Assembly: GCA_945870085.1 (NCBI GenBank)
Contig: CAMBQX010000048.1
Location: 1 to 10,454 of the forward strand
DNA from: Bifidobacterium breve
GTDB taxonomy: Bacteria; Actinomycetota; Actinomycetes; S36-B12
Length of the DNA: 10,454 nucleotides
Direction: 5' to 3'
Part shown: in pieces, positions 1 through 5,282 of the stretch
Position numbering within the stretch: position 1 is the stretch's first letter
Layout of the letters: each line of letters starts with the position of its first letter
Translations under genes and position numbers: made by a program
Notes under the pieces: model-generated
Database searches by the model: none
What the model was told of the DNA's origin: nothing
The model's input: only the letters and a program-made list of their open reading frames with translations

Positions 1-7
1 GATTTTG

Positions 8-78
8 CTGAATGCGCACGTTTTGGTCGTTAAAACCGCCAAATCGGTGTGTTTAACGACCAAAACGTGCGCACTCAG
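8..78. repeat. Long near-perfect inverted repeat (hairpin) next to tRNA-Gln
   Basis: Arms 13-34 and 52-73 are perfect reverse complements over 22 bases. Pairing continues outward through 8-11/75-78 after one A/C mismatch (12/74), giving 26 of 27 pairs. An inner four-pair stem (35-38 with 45-48) closes a six-base loop, with a three-base bulge at 49-51. The stem contains TGCGCACG and TTGGTCGTTAAA. Neither strand has a T-run after the stem, so this is not a normal intrinsic terminator. It lies about 50 bases beyond the 3' end of the minus-strand tRNA. It could be a REP- or MITE-like element, a regulator or integrase site, or a Rho-independent-like end without a U-tract. The inverted repeat is certain; its role is unknown. 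Confidence 0.9.
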
Positions 79-130
79 ATGAGATGGGCTCGGGGGTGGG
101 CCAAATGCGGGGGCCCCGGAGATTAGAGAG

Positions 131-201
131 CTCCCGGGGGTGGGATCGAACCACCGTTGACGGATTCAAAGTCCGCTGTCCTGCCGCTAGACGACCCGGG
201 A
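131..201 (-). tRNA. tRNA-Gln (anticodon TTG)
   Basis: Read on the minus strand, all four arms fold. The acceptor stem is TCCCGGG with CCCGGGA (7 pairs). The D arm is GTC/GAC, the anticodon stem GCGGA/TCCGT carries loop CTTTGAA, the variable loop is CAAC, and the T stem is GGTGG/CCACC with loop TTCGATC. Loop positions 34-36 read TTG, which decodes CAA/CAG glutamine. The total is 71 bases with discriminator G. No CCA is encoded (CTC follows), so the end must be added by CCA-adding enzyme. In Actinobacteria this tRNA is usually charged with Glu and then amidated by GatCAB; those genes are not in the window. Confidence 0.96.
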
Positions 202-257
202 TTGATGAAGTACCCAAAAACACTTGGGGGTGATTACCTTAAATGCTCCGCATTACC

Positions 258-286
258 TTGCGCACTTAGATAGGTTACGGTAGCGT
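258..286 (+). promoter_or_regulatory. Candidate promoter of the desaturase-TetR unit
   Basis: TTGCGC (258-263) and TAGCGT (281-286) are spaced by 17 bases and resemble a sigma-70-type -35/-10 pair. The putative -10 lies inside the first palindromic operator half of the region, which would suit repression by steric block. The match to consensus is only moderate and other hexamers nearby (for example TAGGTT at 271-276) are possible. The rest of the 202-331 gap holds a weak CCCAA/TTGGG hairpin at 213-228 and two copies of ATTACCTT (233-240, 252-259). Confidence 0.3.
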
Positions 287-302
287 AAGTTACGGTATCG
301 TA
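274..302. promoter_or_regulatory. Tandem palindromic operator upstream of the desaturase
   Basis: Two 14-base copies, GTTACGGTAGCGTA (274-287) and GTTACGGTATCGTA (289-302), differ at one base and start 15 bases apart. Each holds an inverted repeat, TTACG-N4-CGTAA in the first and TACG-N4-CGTA in the second. A pair of dyads about one and a half helical turns apart between the likely promoter and the start codon is typical of a TetR-family operator. The TetR gene directly downstream of the desaturase is the obvious candidate to bind it. The repeats are seen; the binding protein is inferred. Confidence 0.7.
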
Positions 303-331
303 GGTGCCGCGGAGCCCCCTAAAGGAGACAG

Positions 332-1354
332 ATGCAAAGTACGTCCGAACTCGAACTGACCGCAGCCAAATCAGCTTTTACGAACAGCGGGGTTCGGGGC
401 CAAAATGAAGAAGGCCTACTCAATAGCAGCATGAAGATCACCATCGCGGTGTTCGTCATATTGCCATTGCTCGCGGTTATCGCTGCTATCCCACTGGCAA
501 TTCTCTGGGCCGGCTTCTTCACTTGGGTTGATGTCGGCTTAATCCTGTTTTTCTGGGCTCTGACCGCCGGTGGCATCACTTTGGGCTATCACCGTTACTT
601 CACGCACGGTGCTTTCAAAGCCCCGCGCGCGGTGAAGATCGGGTTGGCGATCGCCGGGTCCATGGCGATCCAAGGCTCCCTTGACCAATGGGTTGCCGAT
701 CACCGTAAGCACCATCAATTCTCCGATGAGGTTGGTGACCCCCACTCCCCATGGCGCTTTGGCACCTCCAAGCGCGCCGTCGCTAAGGGCCTTTACTACG
801 CACACGTGGGTTGGCTGTTTGACGAAGCCCAAACCCCGATCGAACAGTACGCACCAGATATCGCAGCCGACAAAGACCTAAGCCGGATATCCCAGTTCTT
901 CCCAGCAATTCTCACCGCATCGATCTTGCTTCCTGCGCTCTTGGGTGGCTTAATAACTTGGTCGTGGATGGGCGCACTCGCCGGCCTGTTCTGGGGCGGA
1001 CTGATCCGAATCGCCCTGGTGCATCACGTGACTTGGTCAATCAACTCAATTTGTCATGTGTTTGGCTCGCGGCCCTTCAATAACCGTGACCTTTCCTCTA
1101 ACGTGCCCTGGCTCGCTATCCCGTCATTTGGTGAGTCCTGGCACAGCCTGCACCACGCAGACCCCACCTTGGCTCGCCACGGGGTACTCAAAGGCCAACT
1201 CGATATGAGCGCCCGAGCGATCGCCATCATGGAGTCGATGAAACTTGTCACCGACGTGCGCTGGCCAAAGCCGGCGCGCATCGCCAACAAACTCAAAGAC
1301 CCAGCAATGCGTCGCAGGGTTCGTGGATACGTCGAACCAAGCGCTACGGATTAA
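332..1354 (+). CDS. Membrane acyl-CoA (stearoyl-type) delta-9 fatty acid desaturase
   Basis: This is an integral-membrane di-iron enzyme that inserts a cis double bond, most likely at C9, into long-chain acyl-CoA, using O2 and electrons from a ferredoxin- or rubredoxin-type reductase. The 340-residue protein shows the three histidine boxes of the family: HxxxxH at 87-92 (in GYHRYFTH), HxxHH at 124-128 (in DHRKHH) and HxxHH at 271-275 (in WHSLHH). A further metal-site region, NSICH, lies at 238-242. Hydrophobic membrane segments lie at about 37-60, 67-84, 101-116, 190-212 and 214-230. The start is supported by AAAGGAGA just upstream. The first 34 residues are polar and variable; Met34 is a less likely alternative. 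The TetR gene follows after three bases, so the two are surely co-transcribed. No electron-transfer partner is encoded nearby. It resembles mycobacterial DesA3-type enzymes; the exact regiospecificity cannot be read from sequence. Confidence 0.95.
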   Translation: MQSTSELELTAAKSAFTNSGVRGQNEEGLLNSSMKITIAVFVILPLLAVIAAIPLAILWAGFFTWVDVGLILFFWALTAGGITLGYHRYFTHGAFKAPRAVKIGLAIAGSMAIQGSLDQWVADHRKHHQFSDEVGDPHSPWRFGTSKRAVAKGLYYAHVGWLFDEAQTPIEQYAPDIAADKDLSRISQFFPAILTASILLPALLGGLITWSWMGALAGLFWGGLIRIALVHHVTWSINSICHVFGSRPFNNRDLSSNVPWLAIPSFGESWHSLHHADPTLARHGVLKGQLDMSARAIAIMESMKLVTDVRWPKPARIANKLKDPAMRRRVRGYVEPSATD

Positions 1355-1357
1355 TAA

Positions 1358-2059
1358 ATGGTGCCGATGATCAACGAAGTTGATAACGTCACCGAACTGC
1401 CCGTGGCCAAACGCCGAGAAGTTCGGCGGCCACCGCGCACTCGCGAGAAAGTGCGGATGAGCGGCCAAGAACGCCGAGAGCAGTTACTTGATGTCGGGCG
1501 CAAGCTTTTCGCCGAAAAGGGCTTTGACGCTGTCACCGTTGAAGAGATTGCAGCCAAGGCCGACGTCTCGAAGCCTGTTGTTTACGAACACTTCGGCGGC
1601 AAAGAAGGTCTGTACGCCGTAGTTGTCGATCGCGAGATGAATCACCTGCTCGCAACCATCAGCGACACCTTGACCAGTGGCAATGCGCGAGTGCTCGTGG
1701 AGCAAGCCGCCCTCGCACTTTTCGATTACATTGATGAATACCCAGATGGATTTCGGATCCTGGTCCGCGACTCGCCCGTCTCGCAACAGACCGGGTCATT
1801 CGCCAGCTTGATAATCGATGTTGCTGCGCAGGTCGAGCACCTGCTGGCGGCCGAGTTCGCCGCGCACCGCATCAATACCAAATTGGCGCCCATGTACTCG
1901 CAAATGCTCGTTGGCATGGTGGCCCTGACAGGCCAGTGGTGGCTCGATGTGCGCAAGCCTAAGAAGGACGAAGTCGTCGCTCACCTGGTGAATTTGGCCT
2001 GGAGTGGTCTCGAAAACCTCGACGCCAAGCCACGGCTGATCACTAAGCGCGATCGCTAA
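1358..2059 (+). CDS. TetR/AcrR-family regulator, probably of the upstream desaturase
   Basis: This is a 233-residue DNA-binding repressor. A basic N-terminal tail (KRREVRRPPRTREK, 18-31) precedes the TetR_N domain at about 38-90: RREQLLDVGRKLFAEKGF, then the helix-turn-helix VEEIAAKADVSKPVVYEHFGGKEGLY at 61-86. The remainder is an all-helical ligand and dimer domain without a recognisable ligand signature. The frame opens three bases after the desaturase stop with no clear Shine-Dalgarno, suggesting translational coupling. Met34 (VRMSGQERREQLL) fits the usual family start and has GAGAAAG upstream, so it is a real alternative. By context, it likely binds the paired TACG-N4-CGTA dyads at 274-302, autoregulating the operon in response to fatty acid or acyl-CoA, like DesT and FadR-type TetR proteins. 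Ligand and targets are inferred. Confidence 0.92.
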   Translation: MVPMINEVDNVTELPVAKRREVRRPPRTREKVRMSGQERREQLLDVGRKLFAEKGFDAVTVEEIAAKADVSKPVVYEHFGGKEGLYAVVVDREMNHLLATISDTLTSGNARVLVEQAALALFDYIDEYPDGFRILVRDSPVSQQTGSFASLIIDVAAQVEHLLAAEFAAHRINTKLAPMYSQMLVGMVALTGQWWLDVRKPKKDEVVAHLVNLAWSGLENLDAKPRLITKRDR

Positions 2060-2067
2060 GAATCTCG

Positions 2068-2086
2068 ACGTCAAGATTCTTGACGT
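2068..2086. promoter_or_regulatory. Perfect 19-base palindrome, candidate MarR operator
   Basis: ACGTCAAGATTCTTGACGT is a perfect dyad with 9-base arms around a central T at 2077. It overlaps a second imperfect dyad, TCTCGACGTCAAGA (2063-2076, one mismatched pair), and an 8-base arm pair AAGAATCT/AGATTCTT (2058-2065, 2074-2081). It sits in the 38 bases between the TetR stop and the MarR start, ending 11 bases before the MarR ATG. TTGA/TCAA-containing dyads of this size are typical MarR-family sites, so autoregulation is the natural reading. No good -35/-10 pair is obvious, and the site may overlap a promoter inside the TetR 3' end. Confidence 0.65.
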
Positions 2087-2097
2087 AGGCTCAGGCC

Positions 2098-2598
2098 ATG
2101 AGCGGCGCCCGGCATGACGAAGTTGACCGCCTGGTCAGCGCTTGGCACCGGGAGCGACCCGATCTAGATATTTCGCCCCTTGAAGTTTTGTCTCGGGTCT
2201 CTCGGTTGGCTCGTCACTTGGATTTGGCCCGACGCGCCGCGTTCAATGAGCACCAGCTAGAGCCTTGGGAGTTCGATGTGCTCGCCGCACTTCGGCGCGC
2301 TGGCGATCCATATGCGCTCTCCCCCGGCCAACTGGGTGCCGAGGCAATGGTCACCAGTGGCACCGTAACTAATCGAGTTGATCGCCTGGAAGCCCGCGGG
2401 TTTGTCAGGCGCGAACGAGAGCCCAATGATCGCCGCGGAGTGCGCGTTGTACTTACGACCATCGGACAAAAAACTGTTGACGGCGCACTCACCGATCTCT
2501 TGGACCGTGAGCGCGACCTACTAGTTGGCTTAAGTGCTAATGAGCAGCAGCAACTTGCCGATTTACTGCGCTCGCTTTCTTATGAGTTCGACGCCTAA
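2098..2598 (+). CDS. MarR-family winged-helix transcriptional regulator
   Basis: This is a 166-residue regulator. Helices at about 27-50 form part of the dimer interface. The winged helix-turn-helix spans roughly 54-120: EPWEFDVLAALRRAG, LSPGQLGAEAMVTSGTVTNRVDRLEARGFV as the recognition region (74-103), and the wing RREREPNDRRGVRVVLT (104-120) with the DRR motif common in this family. C-terminal helices complete the dimer domain. The length is normal. The start at 2098 has only a weak upstream AGG, but the alignment to the family begins normally soon after. It lies 38 bases after TetR, with its own palindromic site in between, so it may be transcribed both with the upstream genes and alone. 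No transporter or enzyme target lies beside it: the next gene, ispE, is convergent. No redox cysteine is present, which argues against an OhrR-type peroxide sensor. The ligand is unknown. Confidence 0.92.
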   Translation: MSGARHDEVDRLVSAWHRERPDLDISPLEVLSRVSRLARHLDLARRAAFNEHQLEPWEFDVLAALRRAGDPYALSPGQLGAEAMVTSGTVTNRVDRLEARGFVRREREPNDRRGVRVVLTTIGQKTVDGALTDLLDRERDLLVGLSANEQQQLADLLRSLSYEFDA

Positions 2599-2600
2599 TC

Positions 2601-2615
2601 CTCAACCCCGTTGAG
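2601..2615. terminator. Small hairpin between convergent MarR and ispE genes
   Basis: CTCAAC-CCC-GTTGAG forms a six-pair stem with a three-base loop. It sits three bases after the MarR stop and ten bases beyond the ispE stop, where a bidirectional terminator is expected. The plus-strand sequence that follows (TGGTAATTATT) is AT-rich but lacks a real T-run, so termination may be weak. Confidence 0.4.
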
Positions 2616-2624
2616 TGGTAATTA

Positions 2625-3536
2625 TTACGCCACGATGCGTGCACCGGGTACTGCACCGGTGGCCCGTCTAACTGTTCGACACACCCCTGCCGACGTCAGA
2701 CTCACCGCAATGTCGAGGGCCTGCTCTTCATCGGCCACCAAAAACGCACAGGTTGGGCCACTTCCAGAGACAACCGCGCCTAATGCACCATAGCCTTCAC
2801 CAACTTCGAGTACCTTGGAGAGCACCGGGCGCAGTGAAATCGCAGCAGCTTGCAGGTCATTTTGTAATGTTGCACCTAGCGCAAATGCATCTCCGGCACG
2901 CAGCGCCTGCATCATCGCGGGTGAGACCACCGGGTCGGTGATAACTTTCGCGCCGCGGAGGCGATCACACTCGGCGTAAACGTCAGGGGTTGATAAGCCC
3001 TTTTCGGCGAACGCGAATACCCATTCAAAGACTCCACGAGATAGCGCCGACAGCAATTGTTCACCCCGCCCGGTACCAATCGCTGTGCCACCATGTAGTG
3101 CAAATGGCACATCGGAGCCAAGTCGCGCTGCCAACACCATTAACTCCTCGCGGGCTAATCCAAGTTGCCACAACGAATCACAGGCGATCAGCGCACCCGC
3201 CGCATCTGCGCTGCCGCCAGCCATGCCACCGGCGACCGGGATACCTTTATGCAGGTGGAGTTCGACATCAGCTGATACACCGGCATGTTCAGCCAACAAC
3301 AGCGCTGCCCGCCAAGCCAAATTTGTTTCATCAAGTGGCAGTTCACCAGCGCCTTCACCGGAGATCGTCAAAGTTACACCCGCGCCAGGTTCGACCTGGC
3401 GTGCTCGCACGTCATCAAACAAACTGACAGCGTGAAATACCGTCGCCAACTCGTGAAAACCGTCAGGGCGTTTGGGGCCGACACCGAGTTGGAGGTTGAC
3501 CTTCGCCGGCACCCGAACCGTCACAGTCGCGCCCAC
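2625..3536 (-). CDS. ispE: 4-diphosphocytidyl-2-C-methyl-D-erythritol kinase
   Basis: IspE phosphorylates CDP-methylerythritol with ATP, the fourth step of the MEP route to isoprenoid precursors, in the cytosol. With the start used here the protein has 303 residues and shows all three GHMP-kinase motifs: VPAKVNLQLGVG (about 9-20, catalytic-type Lys12), the glycine-rich ATP loop PVAGGMAGGSADAAG (100-114), and VVSGSGPTCAFL (255-266). LGSDVPF supplies the conserved Asp142. I chose the GTG at 3536 because AAAGGGGAG ends six bases upstream of it. The longer frame begins with ATG at 3554, adds six residues and has no Shine-Dalgarno of its own. It is the last gene of the minus operon, 27 bases after the rsmA stop with this start (9 with the longer one). 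The rsmA-ispE order is conserved in mycobacteria. Confidence 0.95.
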   Translation of the reverse strand: MGATVTVRVPAKVNLQLGVGPKRPDGFHELATVFHAVSLFDDVRARQVEPGAGVTLTISGEGAGELPLDETNLAWRAALLLAEHAGVSADVELHLHKGIPVAGGMAGGSADAAGALIACDSLWQLGLAREELMVLAARLGSDVPFALHGGTAIGTGRGEQLLSALSRGVFEWVFAFAEKGLSTPDVYAECDRLRGAKVITDPVVSPAMMQALRAGDAFALGATLQNDLQAAAISLRPVLSKVLEVGEGYGALGAVVSGSGPTCAFLVADEEQALDIAVSLTSAGVCRTVRRATGAVPGARIVA

Positions 3537-3542
3537 GTGTTG

Positions 3543-3551
3543 CTCCCCTTT
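3543..3551 (-). promoter_or_regulatory. Ribosome binding site that sets the ispE start
   Basis: Minus-strand AAAGGGGAG, followed by CAACAC and GTG, is an almost ideal Shine-Dalgarno with six-base spacing. It lies inside the longest open frame, immediately after its ATG, so it favours the internal GTG at 3536 as the true start. Confidence 0.7.
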
Positions 3552-3563
3552 CATGGCTTCAGG

Positions 3564-4436
3564 TTAAGTGTTGCGAGCCGATTGAGCACTTTGGCCGAGG
3601 GCATCGGCTAGCCGCGCAAAATCGGCCACGGCAAGGGCCTCGCCGCGCGCACCTGGATCAATGCCCGCCGCCACCAGGGCCAACTCGGACAGTGCTGGGG
3701 AACCAGCGAATTGTGAAAGTGCAGCGCGCAGGGATTTACGCCGCTGCGCAAATGCCGCATCAATGACCGAAAACACTTCGGCTCTTGATGACTTGCACTT
3801 TGGCGGTTCATGGCAAGTAATTCGCACCAGACCAGAATCGACATTGGGTTCGGGCCAGAAAACCTTCGGGCCGACATTGCCAGCCGCCTGCGGGTCGCCG
3901 AACCAGCGGAGCTTGACACTCGGCACTCCGTAGGTGCGCGACCCGGGGCCCGCAACCAATCGATCGGCTACCTCTTTTTGCACCATCACCAATATCGAGC
4001 GCAGGGACGGAAAAGCCCGAAGCAAATGCAGCAAGACGGGTACCGAAACGTTGTAGGGCAGGTTCGCCACCAGAGCATCTGGTTCAAAATCTAGTTCGCG
4101 CAGGGTTAGCGCATCGGCATGGATCACGGTCAATGAGCCTGCACTTGCGGGCAGATGCGCCTGCACCGTCAAGGGCAGTTGATCGGCGAGCACCTTGTCG
4201 ATTTCAACGGCCACGACCGTCGCACCTGGCTCAAGTAGAGCGAGTGTCAAACTCCCTAAGCCTGGACCTACTTCGAGAACTTTAGAAGTAGACGTAATGC
4301 CCGCTAGCCGCACGATGCGCTGAACCGTATTTGGATCGATGACGAAGTTCTGGCCAAGTTTCTTGGTTGGCCTTATCCCCAACTGCTCGGCTAGCTCGCG
4401 AATTTCACGGGCACCCAGCAGCGGGCTACCAGACAC
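3564..4436 (-). CDS. rsmA: 16S rRNA (adenine1518-N6/adenine1519-N6)-dimethyltransferase
   Basis: RsmA (KsgA) dimethylates two adjacent adenines in the 3'-terminal hairpin of 16S rRNA, late in 30S assembly, using S-adenosylmethionine; loss gives kasugamycin resistance in known species. With GTG at 4436 the protein has 290 residues. Visible motifs are KKLGQNFVID (25-34), the SAM loop LEVGPGLGS (54-62), the acidic VEID (77-80), HADAL (106-110), the catalytic NLPY (125-128), PEPNVDSGLV (195-204) and AFAQRRKSL (228-236). The open frame extends to ATG 4490, but that would overlap tatD by 65 bases. Family proteins typically begin just before LLGxxEIRxLAExLG, which matches the GTG start and leaves an 11-base overlap with the tatD stop. 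The Shine-Dalgarno is weak, consistent with translational coupling. Confidence 0.95.
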   Translation of the reverse strand: MSGSPLLGAREIRELAEQLGIRPTKKLGQNFVIDPNTVQRIVRLAGITSTSKVLEVGPGLGSLTLALLEPGATVVAVEIDKVLADQLPLTVQAHLPASAGSLTVIHADALTLRELDFEPDALVANLPYNVSVPVLLHLLRAFPSLRSILVMVQKEVADRLVAGPGSRTYGVPSVKLRWFGDPQAAGNVGPKVFWPEPNVDSGLVRITCHEPPKCKSSRAEVFSVIDAAFAQRRKSLRAALSQFAGSPALSELALVAAGIDPGARGEALAVADFARLADALGQSAQSARNT

Positions 4437-5280
4437 CGAAGACCCGGTGGGTGTTATCCCAGAGTTGCTTGGCCATTGTCGCTTCGTCAACGCCCCGCAC
4501 TTCAGCCATCCGGCGCACCGTCAAGGGCATCAAATATGAGCCGTTCGGCTTACCGCGGTATGGCATCGGAGTCAAGTAAGGCGAATCTGTCTCTACCAGC
4601 ACTAGTTCATCGGGAACGACCCGCAGTGCCTCTCGCAAATCATCTGCATTCTTAAACGTAATTACGCCAGCGAAAGACATATACCAACCGCGCTCCGCGC
4701 AATAACTGGCCATTTTTGAATCACCGCTAAAACAGTGAAAGAGAACTTTTTCTGGCGCGCCAGCAGATTCGAGAACCGCAATCACATCATCGTGGGCATC
4801 GCGATCGTGGATAACCAAAACCTTGTTCAGTCTTTTTGCCAAGTCGATGTGCCACCTGAAGGATTCCTGTTGGACCGAACGTAAATGACCTTCCGTTCGG
4901 TAATAGTCAAGGCCGGTCTCGCCAACGGCGCGCACGACATCATGGGCGGCTAACTCCGCGATCGCGGCGTAGGCATTTTCCAAACCGGCGTTGCCCTGCT
5001 CGGCATAGATCCGCGGGGCTTCGTTCGGGTGTAACGCCACTCCGGCAATGACATCGGGGTGGGATGCGGCGATTTCAACCGACCAGCGAGCAGCTTCAAC
5101 ATCGCAGCCGATCTGCACGACTTTGGTTACTCCCACCGAGGCTGCGAGCTTCAGCATTTCGGCTGGATCAGGTCTGGTGTCGCCGTGCAATGAGCGATCG
5201 CGCACGTCTAGGTGGCAATGGGAATCAATAACTGGTGATACCAAAGGCTCAGGTGCCAGCACGGGCACAACCACGCCCAT
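4426..5280 (-). CDS. tatD: TatD-family metal-dependent hydrolase (DNase)
   Basis: TatD proteins are TIM-barrel two-metal hydrolases of the amidohydrolase superfamily, with 3'-5' exonuclease activity on DNA (and RNA) in characterised members. Despite the name they are not part of Tat export. The 284-residue protein has the expected ligands: HxH at 21-23 (DSHCHLD), Glu121 in GETGLDYY, His158 in VIHDRDAH, His182 in FHCFSG, and Asp232 in ETDSPYL. The start used is the ATG two bases after the metG TGA; the open frame extends to 5358 but only by running into metG. GGAAGAGG lies a little far upstream, so coupling to metG is likely. The stop overlaps the rsmA start. Mycobacteria usually have rpfB between tatD and rsmA; here there is none. 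Confidence 0.95.
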   Translation of the reverse strand: MGVVVPVLAPEPLVSPVIDSHCHLDVRDRSLHGDTRPDPAEMLKLAASVGVTKVVQIGCDVEAARWSVEIAASHPDVIAGVALHPNEAPRIYAEQGNAGLENAYAAIAELAAHDVVRAVGETGLDYYRTEGHLRSVQQESFRWHIDLAKRLNKVLVIHDRDAHDDVIAVLESAGAPEKVLFHCFSGDSKMASYCAERGWYMSFAGVITFKNADDLREALRVVPDELVLVETDSPYLTPMPYRGKPNGSYLMPLTVRRMAEVRGVDEATMAKQLWDNTHRVFGVW

Positions 5281-5282
5281 CT

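Noticed and set aside
88..144. GCTCGGGGGTGGG at 88-100 resembles the tRNA 3' end GCTCCCGGGGGTGGG at 130-144, as in an att-site duplication
   Set aside because: The match is G-rich, needs a two-base gap and covers only about 13 bases. No integrase or second tRNA fragment is present, so chance is enough.
213..228. CCCAA/TTGGG hairpin upstream of the tRNA
   Set aside because: The five-pair stem with a six-base loop is too weak to call a functional element.
2049..2056. GCGATCGC octamer (HIP1-like)
   Set aside because: One copy at the TetR 3' end is not an enriched motif.
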